Origin: Acidobacteriota bacterium
GTDB taxonomy: Bacteria > Acidobacteriota > UBA6911 > RPQK01 > JADFOI01
NCBI GenBank assembly: GCA_027295745.1
Contig: JAPUKI010000398.1
Location: 1 to 6,539, forward strand
DNA: 6,539 bases
Direction: 5' to 3'
The notes beneath the pieces were generated by a model. The model searched no databases. It had not been told where the DNA came from and saw only the letters and a list, made by a program, of their open reading frames with translations. Position 1 is the first letter of the stretch. Each line of letters opens with the position of its first letter. The position numbers were made by a program, and so were the translations under genes. Positions 1 through 6,413 of the stretch are shown piece by piece.

Positions 1-90
1 GGGCGCATCATTGTAGCACGCCGCGCCACTGACCATGGCACGATTCCGCCTGGCAGAAAGGTGACTGTTCCCTTTTTCTTAGCTGGGTGA
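1..90 (+). CDS. possible 3' end of an unidentified gene (partial)
   Basis: Frame 1 of the plus strand is open from the first base to a TGA at 88-90, giving 29 codons that include IIVARRATDHGTIPPGRKV and end FFLAG. The other two plus frames close within the first 30 bases or so. The stop lies two bases short of the stop of the convergent MATE gene, a tight end-to-end arrangement that is common between real neighbouring genes. The residue mix is ordinary for a soluble protein C-terminus, but I recognise no family and 29 open codons can occur by chance. No signal or catalytic motif is visible. Confidence 0.33.
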   Translation, partial: GRIIVARRATDHGTIPPGRKVTVPFFLAG

Positions 91-92
91 GA

Positions 93-1445
93 TCAGCTCG
101 CTAAAGAAAGAAGACCATTGATCTTCCTGTTGAAACGCCAGGACAACAAAAGAGCAGCCGTGGTGAGTCCAAGGACCAGTCCCCACCACAGCCCTGCGCC
201 CTCAAAGTCGAGCTGAAAGCCCAACACATAGCCGCTGGTCAAACCCACACACCAGTAAGAGATTATGGCGACAAGCATGGGCATTCGCGTATCCTTCAGG
301 CCCCGCAGGGCGCCGGCAGCTGTCACCTGGAGACCATCGGAAATCTGAAAGACAGCTGCTATGCTCAGAAGGACGGTCGCCGTGATTACGACTTCCCTGT
401 TGAGGGCGCTTTCGACGTCCAGAAACAGGGAGATGATGGACCTGGGAAATGCCAAAAAGCAGATTGCGCTGATCATCATGAAACTGGCACCGAGCCACAT
501 ACCCACATAGCCTGCCCGGCGGGCTCCCGCTAAATCCCTGCGACCAGTCGCCTGTCCCACGCGCACTGACACCGCCATGGAAAGACCGAGTGGGACCATG
601 AACGCATAAGATGCGCATTGTGATGCGATTTGATGGGCAGCCAGCACGCTGGTACCGAAGAGTCCCATCAAGAGGGCTGTGAAGGAGAAAAGACCCACTT
701 CAAGACCCAGCGTCACTCCGATGGGCCAGCCGATTCGGAAAATTTCCAAGAAAGAATGCCAATCCGGTTTACCCAGGCGAGAAAAGACTCCATAGGATTG
801 AAGTGCTTGATTGTTCCCAATCACGCACACCATAACCAGGAACATACTCCAGAAAACAAATGTGGTTGCCCAGCCGCAGCCCGCTAACCCCAGTGCTGGA
901 AATCCCAGCTCCCCATACATGAGAACGTAATTAGCGATCACGTTGAGCATCACAGCACCGATGGTGATGATCATGATCACCCGCGGTCGCGAGAGGCCTT
1001 CCATAAAGTAACGCAGAGCACCGAACCAGAGATGCGGAGCGACACCCCAGATAATCGCATGAAGGTATTCTTCCGCCAAAAGGACGGTGCTTTCCTCTTG
1101 GCCCATCCAGGCTAAGAGCGATGGTGCATTCCATATCACCAGACAGGTGGGGATTGTCAGCAGCGTCCCCAGCCAGAGACCCTGGCGCACGGAACGGCCA
1201 ATGGCAACCTCATCACCAGCGCCATAGCTGTGCGAGACCATGGGGCTGATCGCCATCAAGATTCCCAGACTGATGAGGACCACAGGAAAGTAAACAGCAC
1301 TGCCCACTGCCACTCCAGCCAACTCTTGACTGCCCAGCCGACCAACCATGATCGTGTCCACAAACGACGCGGACATCTGGGCAAGGGACGCCAGAATGAG
1401 CGGGCCTGCCAATGCAAGAGTCTGTCGAACTTCTTTTCCCAACAT
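93..1445 (-). CDS. MATE family multidrug efflux transporter (NorM-like)
   Basis: An inner-membrane antiporter of the multidrug and toxic compound extrusion family, expected to export cationic or aromatic compounds in exchange for Na+ or H+. At 450 residues it has the usual family length, with about twelve hydrophobic segments in two halves. TM1 carries FVDTIMVGRLG, with Asp30 at the place of NorM Asp36. TM7 carries LGLEVGLFS, with Glu249 at the place of NorM Glu255. The C-half carries the signature ISDGLQVTAAGALRGLKDTR, with Asp370 at the place of NorM Asp371. All three known cation-binding carboxylates are therefore kept and the pump looks functional. The frame opens with a TTG at 1449-1451, but I prefer the ATG at 1443-1445. 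Neither has a clear Shine-Dalgarno sequence, and a CATAAT hexamer just upstream suggests a leaderless message. The substrate cannot be read from the sequence. Confidence 0.95.
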   Translation of the reverse strand: MLGKEVRQTLALAGPLILASLAQMSASFVDTIMVGRLGSQELAGVAVGSAVYFPVVLISLGILMAISPMVSHSYGAGDEVAIGRSVRQGLWLGTLLTIPTCLVIWNAPSLLAWMGQEESTVLLAEEYLHAIIWGVAPHLWFGALRYFMEGLSRPRVIMIITIGAVMLNVIANYVLMYGELGFPALGLAGCGWATTFVFWSMFLVMVCVIGNNQALQSYGVFSRLGKPDWHSFLEIFRIGWPIGVTLGLEVGLFSFTALLMGLFGTSVLAAHQIASQCASYAFMVPLGLSMAVSVRVGQATGRRDLAGARRAGYVGMWLGASFMMISAICFLAFPRSIISLFLDVESALNREVVITATVLLSIAAVFQISDGLQVTAAGALRGLKDTRMPMLVAIISYWCVGLTSGYVLGFQLDFEGAGLWWGLVLGLTTAALLLSWRFNRKINGLLSLAS

Positions 1446-1450
1446 TCTCA

Positions 1451-1456
1451 ATTATG
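1451..1456 (-). promoter_or_regulatory. candidate -10 element for a leaderless MATE transcript
   Basis: On the minus strand CATAAT matches five of six bases of the TATAAT consensus. It sits five bases above the preferred ATG (1445), so transcription would begin at or beside the start codon. That fits the lack of a Shine-Dalgarno sequence in front of this gene. No good -35 hexamer is visible 16-18 bases further upstream, so support is weak. Confidence 0.28.
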
Positions 1457-1585
1457 ACTTGAAGCAGCTATCAGCACAGTGCTCTGGCCGTTCTTTCAGT
1501 TTTCATTTGGCATGCGAACCGGAGAGCACTGCTAAAACTTGGGCGGGCGACCTTCCCCGTTGCGCACGACTCTTGCGCCGCCGGG

Positions 1586-1705
1586 GCAGACCGGAAGATC
1601 CTGCAGGAACAGATTCAAAACTACCGGGCCAGTGCCACACAGTACGATGAATGGTTTTTCCGGCAGGGCACGAGTTCAGAAAACTACCTGATATTGCACC
1701 TCTAA
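1586..1705 (+). pseudogene. remnant of the N-terminus of a class I SAM-dependent methyltransferase
   Basis: A plus-strand frame reads ILQEQIQNYRASATQYDEWF followed by FRQG. This matches the pattern I know from the start of many class I SAM-dependent methyltransferases: LxxQIxYYRARAxEYDEWxxRxG. In the family that segment is followed by a linker and the glycine-rich SAM-binding motif. Here the frame continues with unrelated residues and stops at TAA 1703-1705 without any SAM motif. No ATG, GTG or TTG start precedes the matching part closely, so the piece has lost both its start and its catalytic body. It lies antisense in the gap between the MATE and prepilin genes, and its stop overlaps the prepilin stop. 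It looks like debris from a deletion. The match is from memory and covers only about 24 residues. Confidence 0.45.
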
Positions 1706-2121
1706 TCTGTAACTGAAAAGTGCACTGGATTATCCTCACGGCCTGACTTCACGTCCTTAGCCCAGATGTTTACACCGCCCCGGTAATCAACGTGAGGTGT
1801 CACTGTAACCACGATTTCCCCTACACCATCACTCGTCCCGGTGGTTGGACTAACCGAAATCGTCATTCCTGCGGGTGCGACCCGAAAGCTGATTTGTCTA
1901 CCAATAAGAGGTCTTGTACTACTAGCCACCCTACGTGTGACGGTGTAAGTGAAAGGAGTACCTATGCCTGCAGAAACGGTGGCCGGTGCAATGGTAAAAG
2001 ATCCTTGAATTGTCGAACTAAATGCTATCGATATTAGTGAGCCGAGAATGGCTACAATCAACACAACAACCAGGATCTCTATAAGAGTAAAGCCTTGCTG
2101 CCGACGGTTCTCTTGGTACAT
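1702..2121 (-). CDS. prepilin-type protein with an Ig-like mature domain
   Basis: 139 residues. The N-terminus has a short basic leader and the class III signal motif QQGFTLIE: cleavage by a prepilin peptidase after Gly10, Phe11 as the methylated first residue and Glu15 at +5. A hydrophobic helix follows to about residue 30. This should place it in the inner membrane, or in a type IV pilus or type II secretion pseudopilus. The mature part (about 37-139) is not a standard pilin head. It is beta-rich, with PLIGRQISFRV, then ISVSPTTGTSDGVGEIVVTV, then a final VHFSV strand. This follows the pattern of Big_1/invasin-like Ig domains (PLxGxxVxF ... SDxxGxAxVTVT). The start at 2121 is chosen over the longer frame from 2172 because AAAGGAGG lies nine bases before it. 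It lies 80 bases downstream of the DUF4234-like gene on the same strand and may share its transcript. Prepilin leader: near certain; Ig-like call: inference. Confidence 0.9.
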   Translation of the reverse strand: MYQENRRQQGFTLIEILVVVLIVAILGSLISIAFSSTIQGSFTIAPATVSAGIGTPFTYTVTRRVASSTRPLIGRQISFRVAPAGMTISVSPTTGTSDGVGEIVVTVTPHVDYRGGVNIWAKDVKSGREDNPVHFSVTD

Positions 2122-2130
2122 GCTGAATGC

Positions 2131-2138
2131 CCTCCTTT
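2131..2138 (-). promoter_or_regulatory. Shine-Dalgarno site fixing the prepilin start
   Basis: On the minus strand AAAGGAGG lies nine bases before the ATG at 2119-2121. It decides this start against an in-frame ATG 51 bases upstream, and it gives the prepilin leader its normal short length of ten residues. Confidence 0.8.
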
Positions 2139-2201
2139 TAAAATGGTTTAACGGTCTAAGGATCAAACTCACCTGCCGAAATGGAGCGCATCATGAGAGC
2201 G

Positions 2202-2681
2202 TTATTCAAACCTGTTAATTTTGTACTGCAAATAGCCAATTTGGAAAAAGAACGTTGCCCATCCCGAAAATAAGATGTTCCTGCCAAGATGCTCCTTAAA
2301 ATGATTCCTGAAAATTCTTCTGACTTTAAAACACTGAACAAGTAGGGTGATACCGACTACCAGCGACAACACTGAATCAATGGCATCAACACCCAGTGCC
2401 ATCGCTAAAAAATCAGCATCGCCAAGCCCTTCTGCCACGCCTTCCAAGACTCCGGAAATCAATGCCAGGAAAAGGGAAATGGAAAAAAGCACTATTCCAA
2501 ATATGAAAACACCCTTACCTAGTTTCTCGTCGGAATCAAGTTCATTGATTTGCTCAAGTCTTGTGAGAAACCAACATGGATAATAGATTCCAGCGGTGAT
2601 GAATATGAAGACTATTATAAGAATGACTGGCGTCTTTTTTATGTCTTGGCTAATAGCTGTTTGTATCTCCTGGCCACTCAT
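2202..2681 (-). CDS. DUF4234-like small integral membrane protein
   Basis: 159 residues, mostly hydrophobic. A short polar N-terminus is followed by TM1 (about 18-38) holding GIYYPCWFLTRLEQINEL, the hallmark of DUF4234-type proteins (GIYxxYWxxxRxExINxL). TM2 lies at about 58-79 and TM3 at about 99-118. A last hydrophobic stretch at about 136-152 ends FFFQIGYLQYKINRFE, also typical of the family's end. The family has no established biochemical function that I know of; it is found as small membrane proteins in many bacteria. GGAGG lies four bases before the ATG, so the start is firm. The prepilin gene follows 80 bases downstream on the same strand, which suggests but does not prove a shared transcript. 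No catalytic residues are apparent. Confidence 0.85.
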   Translation of the reverse strand: MSGQEIQTAISQDIKKTPVILIIVFIFITAGIYYPCWFLTRLEQINELDSDEKLGKGVFIFGIVLFSISLFLALISGVLEGVAEGLGDADFLAMALGVDAIDSVLSLVVGITLLVQCFKVRRIFRNHFKEHLGRNILFSGWATFFFQIGYLQYKINRFE

Positions 2682-2790
2682 GTTTCCTCCTTCGCTCTAA
2701 TAATGTTCTTGCTGATCACTATTAGATCCAAGTGGTCCTCAGTAGACGCTAGCAGATACAGGAGACACTCTACCGTACCCCGTCTAGCTG

Positions 2791-2806
2791 CCTTTCCCAG
2801 GAAAGG
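2791..2806. promoter_or_regulatory. perfect 7+7 bp dyad, candidate operator
   Basis: CCTTTCC and GGAAAGG are exact inverted repeats separated by two bases (CA). The dyad lies in the divergent intergenic region, 110 bases above the DUF4234-like start. Its compact shape suits a dimeric regulator better than a terminator: the loop would be tight and no long T-run follows on either strand. No regulator gene is in the window, so its role is unproven. Confidence 0.3.
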
Positions 2807-2970
2807 TTTCTGTCCGCTCAGTCTGGCTCCCTGGTGAGTGTTCCGTAAAACAGGTGGATTGACATCTGTGAACCAGTATTGACATTGGCTGGGAAGAATC
2901 GGATCCTCCTGAGCCCGAACACATCCTCCACAAAAACTATAACTCATTGATTCATAGATAGTTATGTAAA

Positions 2971-3063
2971 ACCATTGCACCGCTGGAGAAGGAAGTCAAA
3001 AAATTGGCACGTGAGATGCATCTGTTGAGAAAACTGAGTGCAAAGTTTTTTGAAGCACTTTGA
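2971..3063 (+). pseudogene. short coiled-coil scrap resembling an IS3 OrfA tail, or a leader peptide
   Basis: A plus-strand frame reads LEKEVKKLAREMHLL then RKLSAKFFEAL and stops with TGA at 3061-3063. This resembles the end of IS3-family OrfA transposase proteins: a leucine zipper followed by EILKKAxAFFA and the stop. The frame is closed upstream by a TAG at 2959-2961, so only about 34 codons survive and no OrfB part is seen. Another reading is also possible: AAGGAAG at 2989-2995 lies eight bases before a TTG at 3004, giving a 19-residue leader peptide. Its TGA overlaps the earliest possible TTG start of the next gene (3060-3062), as in translational coupling. The match is short and comes from memory. 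Confidence 0.28.
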
Positions 3064-3080
3064 AAGGGAATGAAGAACTC

Positions 3081-3926
3081 TTGAGGAAATCCGTCTTATC
3101 ACTTTCAATCACGGTCGCAACACTGCTTCTCCTGGGTAGTAGTACAGAATCCGCACCAGGAGAGACCACCTCTTACAGCGTAGTGTCCAGTGAAAAAGAG
3201 ATAAAAGCCCTGGGTATCAACGAACAGTTCAAGGGGTTCGAGGATGACTGTGTCTCTGCTAGGGAGAGATACGACGACTATGGCAATGCAATAGAGTACA
3301 GGTGCGTAAGCATCGATGAGCAGTTGCTGGAGCTGGATGGGATTGCCAGCTTTCGCTCTAAGTATGATGGGCGAAAGAATCTCATTGAACAAAGGTTCTT
3401 CAGTACTGATGGCACTCTGAAAGAGCTTGGGGAGTTAGGCGCAGCCATCATTGAGTGGCAGTATGATGCATCAGACACCATTGTGGAGACACGATTCTAT
3501 GGGTCCGACGAACAACCGCTGCCAGGGATGACAGTATTGCACTCCAAATATCGTAGGCCGGAGGAGTTTGTGGACTTCATTAGTGATAGATGCATGTCCA
3601 ATGAATCTTCGGCGATCAGCGCGGTGAGAGATATCGTCGTCGCCCAACTGACTTACTCGGCGACCACGCCTGGGGGAAACTACGCTCCGGATCTATCCAC
3701 CCTGGAGCAATCGCAAGTGATTGACAGCATCACTGCATCGGGTACCAAGCACGGGTATACCTTTACGACCACTACTGGAGATGACGGTTCCACTTTCACC
3801 GTTAACGCCAACCCGGTTGTCCACGGAATATTGGGAGGCCGCTATTTCCTCTTCGCCGACCAGTCGGGTTACATCCGCTACACCAAGGAGGATCGGGCCG
3901 CCACCGCTGGTGATCCGTCTTTCTAA
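3081..3926 (+). CDS. exported protein: three YD-type repeats plus an Acidobacteriota pilin-like C-domain
   Basis: 281 residues from the TTG at 3081. That start gives a textbook Sec signal peptide: Arg-Lys, a hydrophobic core at about 6-18 and likely cleavage near SA|PG at about residue 25. The frame also allows a TTG at 3060; neither has a strong ribosome site. Residues about 60-150 hold three degenerate repeats, spaced 31 and 33 residues. They align on YD (64, 95, 128) and on ExR followed by an aromatic or Cys and then Asp (Glu72, 103, 136). Such repeats resemble the YD/RHS-like or MORN-like strand repeats of bacterial surface proteins. Residues about 168-281 match the globular part of acidobacterial pilin-like proteins: a helix NESSAISAVRDIVVAQLTYS, then SGTKHGYTF, then GRYFLFADQSGYIRY, and an end of DPSF. 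The GFTLIE prepilin leader that normally precedes this domain is absent, so assembly into a pilus is unlikely. Function is unknown; periplasmic or secreted. Confidence 0.85.
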   Translation: MRKSVLSLSITVATLLLLGSSTESAPGETTSYSVVSSEKEIKALGINEQFKGFEDDCVSARERYDDYGNAIEYRCVSIDEQLLELDGIASFRSKYDGRKNLIEQRFFSTDGTLKELGELGAAIIEWQYDASDTIVETRFYGSDEQPLPGMTVLHSKYRRPEEFVDFISDRCMSNESSAISAVRDIVVAQLTYSATTPGGNYAPDLSTLEQSQVIDSITASGTKHGYTFTTTTGDDGSTFTVNANPVVHGILGGRYFLFADQSGYIRYTKEDRAATAGDPSF

Positions 3927-3981
3927 CTGTAAGACGCTGACCGGCTGACTCTCTCCCACTTCATCCCGCCAAATGATCTAG

Positions 3982-5655
3982 TCACCGGCAGGTAAAATTG
4001 CTTGCCACCCAGTTGGCAGGATCGTTTTCTCCGCCAGCAGGACCCGTGTAGACAGCCCGTTGGGGGTAGGGGCAAATCGGCCTCTCGTTGTCCACCACTC
4101 CATCGGTGCTGTGGGTGGCGACCAGAGCATCGGGTGCGTTACCGTTTTCCACCCAATCCACCAGTGGTTCCAACCTATCCCAGGCATTCGGTCCCGGGCC
4201 ACGGCCACAATGGCCCATTCCAGGGACCATAAAGAGCCGCGTCTTCTCCAGCGCAGCATCGACATCGCCGTTGAAGGTTCTCGCCACGACGTCCTCGTAA
4301 TAGTCAAACGTGGGTTCGGGATTGGCCAGGGAGTCCCCCCATCCGTGGTAAATAATCAGCCTGCCGTCATTCTTGAGCAAAAAGCGGCTCAAATCAGGAT
4401 CCTTGGCCTCGGTAATCGAGATCATCAGGTCCGCTTTGCCGTTGGTGACGTCATCGATATTAAATTCCCACCACGCATACTCAGGAGGCTGTCTCGTCTT
4501 GTTTGGGATCTGGGAGAGGTCAGTGAAGTTCGGCATGGTGGTACCTGGGTCATTTTCATAGAAGAGGTAGTTCATGTGGTCGCCGGCAGTGCCAGGACGC
4601 TCCGGTGTGCCCAGCCGGGCCGGTGACATGGAGTTGCCTGCGTGAGGAAAAAGAGCGGATGCCCAACCCGGCTCCGAGCCCAAGGGTTTGCCCTTGTACA
4701 CCAGGACGCCGCTGCTGTCGTGTGCTCCGCCGTAGATATCCTTTATGGTCTGAATCTGTGCGGTCGTGAAACAATCGTCCCCATTGACGTTGTTGGGGCA
4801 CATCTTGTCGGCCAGATCAACCTCAGGCTTGAAGTCACAGGCCAGCGGGTCGTCAATCACGCCGTCAATGATTCCGTCCACTCCATCACACTTGGCCAAC
4901 ACGGTGTCACTCAACAGGTTCAGCTTGGTGAAGCTCTCAGGTGTGCCATCGCCGTCCTTGTCATAGGCCAGATTTCCGGCCAGGTTGTTGCGGAATATTC
5001 TTTGCAGCATCCAGACGTGGTTGGCATTGGCCCTCTGATAAAAGAGAGCGGGAGCTCCTGCCACGATTCCATCAAAATCGTAGGGAAACCTCTGGGCTTC
5101 CATGAGAGCCTCGCGGCCGCCTGTGGAGCAGCCTTCAAAGTAGGAATACTCGGGATCCCTGCCGTAATAGGCATCCACCACAGTCTTGGAAGCATTGGCC
5201 GTTAAGTGTACCGCGCGGTATCCAAAATCAATTTCCGCCTGCCGGTTGTTGAAGCCAAAGGATGCTCCCGGTTCCGTACCGTTGTCGTGTCCCATGTTGC
5301 TGTTGGCTACGGCATAGCCTTCGCCCAGGCGGTGATCGGCAAAATCCAGATCTCCGTCCTTGCCGCCGTCTCCAATGTTGAGAAGTCGGTCGTTCCAGTT
5401 CTCAGGTAAAGGCAGCTGGACATGATAGACGATGGCCGGAAAGATGATTCCTTTCACATAGCAGTACTCGGGTGTCTCCTCAGTGGCTTCCACCAGTTGA
5501 GCCAGGGTAATGGTTAAATTCGGCATTTTGGACAGGGATTCGCAGGCCAGTTGCTTTTCCGACAACACCTCATCTCCTCTCAGTCCGCTGCAACCCCATA
5601 GACTCAGCACAGAAATTGCCCACAAGGGTGCCACTAAGAAAACTAATCGGTTCAT
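3982..5655 (-). CDS. tannase/feruloyl esterase family lipoprotein
   Basis: 557 residues, normal for the family, which hydrolyses esters of hydroxycinnamic or gallic acids such as feruloyl esters of plant polymers or tannins. The N-terminus is a signal sequence with a lipobox-like LWGC, so Cys22 may be lipidated; Trp at -2 is unusual for a lipobox. The catalytic set is complete. Ser177 lies in the nucleophile elbow EGCSTGGRE, Asp441 in YHGWGDSLANPEP and His482 in FMVPGMGHCGRGPG. The neighbouring Cys176 and Cys483 form the family's CS-D-HC disulfide, which links the catalytic Ser and His. The lid region has the family's calcium site (CDGVDGIIDGVIDDP, 256-270). Just before it lies an extra DKDGDGTPE (232-240) that looks like another calcium loop. 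GGAGG lies eight bases before the ATG. The gene converges on the exported protein gene with a 55-base gap. Exact substrate cannot be told. Confidence 0.93.
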   Translation of the reverse strand: MNRLVFLVAPLWAISVLSLWGCSGLRGDEVLSEKQLACESLSKMPNLTITLAQLVEATEETPEYCYVKGIIFPAIVYHVQLPLPENWNDRLLNIGDGGKDGDLDFADHRLGEGYAVANSNMGHDNGTEPGASFGFNNRQAEIDFGYRAVHLTANASKTVVDAYYGRDPEYSYFEGCSTGGREALMEAQRFPYDFDGIVAGAPALFYQRANANHVWMLQRIFRNNLAGNLAYDKDGDGTPESFTKLNLLSDTVLAKCDGVDGIIDGVIDDPLACDFKPEVDLADKMCPNNVNGDDCFTTAQIQTIKDIYGGAHDSSGVLVYKGKPLGSEPGWASALFPHAGNSMSPARLGTPERPGTAGDHMNYLFYENDPGTTMPNFTDLSQIPNKTRQPPEYAWWEFNIDDVTNGKADLMISITEAKDPDLSRFLLKNDGRLIIYHGWGDSLANPEPTFDYYEDVVARTFNGDVDAALEKTRLFMVPGMGHCGRGPGPNAWDRLEPLVDWVENGNAPDALVATHSTDGVVDNERPICPYPQRAVYTGPAGGENDPANWVASNFTCR

Positions 5656-6049
5656 GGCTCGATCCTCCCTCTCCTGTTTAGAGAACGAATGACTAAGGTC
5701 ATCAAGGTAATAGAACTCGATCGTAAATCTTCAGGAGGGTCAAAGGCAACAAAAATCACTCAAGCTGAGAATTCAAAAGAGAAAGTGCGGGGAGAGTCCC
5801 GACCTAGTTCTCTAAAATACATGCTCTCGCCAGATCAGCCTTCCGCGGAGTCTCCAAAACGTGACTCGTAGTGATTCGTCACCGTCAAAGGCCACGCTAT
5901 GACCGCGGAATCGGGCGTGCAAAGACCTCTGGGCCACCACAGTCGGCCGTTCTTCTTTGGGCAGCGACGATCTCTCTTGCCATCTCATTCGTCTCTATGA
6001 GGTCCGTCCGCTGGAGATTTGGGCACGTGTCTAACGATACAGGATGACT
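5656..6049. other. 394-bp stretch without a supported gene; tannase 5' region
   Basis: The part near 5656-5710 should hold the control region of the tannase-family gene. A plus-strand frame at 5689-5871 (60 codons) and a minus-strand frame of about 58 codons near 5816-5991 are both low-complexity or arginine-rich. Neither has a ribosome site or a recognisable domain. I see no RNA gene, no terminator with a T-run and no repeat shared with the rest of the window. Confidence 0.5.
5677..5705 (-). promoter_or_regulatory. weak candidate sigma-70 promoter for the tannase-family gene
   Basis: On the minus strand TTGATG (5700-5705) and TCTAAA (5677-5682) are spaced by 17 bases. Each matches four of six consensus positions. 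A start about seven bases downstream would leave a leader of only 14-15 bases that still contains the GGAGG site at 5664-5668. The geometry is right but the hexamers are weak, and such matches arise by chance. Confidence 0.25.
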
Positions 6050-6412
6050 TTAGTCAGAGATCAACAGTTGCTGATATTCTCCGTCTTCGTAATAGAAGAT
6101 TGTCGCCGTGACTTCCAAGTGCTCGTAAACGAATACGTCATTAAGGGCGTCTATTATAATTTGCCGATCATAGAAATACCGATAGATACCTGGCGGCTCT
6201 TTGTGTACTACTGGATAACTCGGTACCTCTTCTTCCTCGCGAAGGACTCGTATCGTGTAAATTGCATTGGTTTTCTCCAGTAACAGGAGTTTCGCCTGTT
6301 TAGCCTGAGCGACTTGCCGCACAATGAGAACAGCGTAAGTTTCCTCGCCAGATCCATCGAACTCACCAGCTGCTATGCCTGGACATGCAGGGCCCCAGAT
6401 TTCCTGTTGGTG
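6050..6412 (-). pseudogene. C-terminal part of an uncharacterised FG-GAP-like protein, cut at a tandem repeat
   Basis: The frame reads without a break from the tandem repeat edge to TAA at 6050-6052, about 120 codons. Its first part reads IWGPACPGIAAGEFDGSGEE followed by TYAVLIV. This is like one FG-GAP/VCBS-type strand unit (CPG-xx-GDFDGDGxxDYAVLL) seen in exported proteins. Next come LLLLEK, IYTIRVL and an acidic EEEE segment. The end holds YRYFYDRQIIIDALNDV, then a likely beta hairpin (TATIFYYEDGEYQQLLISD). Upstream, the frame runs into the 45-bp repeat and meets TAG at 6434-6436. There is no ATG, and the GTG at 6320-6322 has no ribosome site and would split the FG-GAP-like part. The 5' end with any signal peptide is therefore missing: broken by a rearrangement or by misassembly at the repeat. 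Function is unknown. It lies upstream of the tannase-family gene on the same strand, 395 bases away. Confidence 0.55.
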
Positions 6413-6413
6413 A

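Larger units (their letters stand above)
2682..3080. other. divergent intergenic region
   Basis: About 380-400 bases separate the minus-strand DUF4234-like gene from the plus-strand exported protein, so promoters for both should lie here. I see no convincing -35/-10 pair for either gene. Two TTGACA hexamers occur at 2859-2864 and 2879-2884 on the plus strand, exactly 20 bases apart, but neither has a -10 at a normal distance. A perfect dyad and a short coiled-coil-like reading frame in this region are listed separately. The long minus-strand frame through 2678-2980 is not supported as a gene. Confidence 0.5.

Noticed and set aside
1562..1578. GCGCA/TGCGC stem with a seven-base loop, first considered as a terminator for the prepilin transcript.
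   Set aside because: The stem is only five pairs, no T-run follows on either strand, and it lies more than 120 bases past the prepilin stop.
2150..2175. GAGTTTGATCCT on the minus strand, as found near the start of 16S rRNA.
   Set aside because: The match stops after about 12 bases and the rest of the rRNA is absent, so it is a coincidence.
2678..2980. Minus-strand 100-codon frame overlapping the DUF4234-like start by four bases (ATGA), with an early FCGGC pair.
   Set aside because: It begins with GTG and has no ribosome site at that GTG or at the later ATG. The residue mix shows no domain and the rest resembles translated intergenic DNA. The ATGA overlap alone is not enough.
3927..3981. Possible bidirectional terminator between the convergent exported-protein and tannase-family genes.
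   Set aside because: ACCGG-type words recur but do not form a stable hairpin, and no T-run is present on either strand.
5689..5871. Plus-strand 60-codon frame divergent from the tannase-family gene.
   Set aside because: It is Lys/Ser/Glu-rich low-complexity sequence without a ribosome site or any recognisable motif, and its start lies inside the expected tannase promoter.
5816..5991. Minus-strand frame of about 58 codons, starting MRWQERSS.
   Set aside because: It is arginine-rich with no ribosome site, domain or conserved pattern, and fits chance opening in non-coding DNA.
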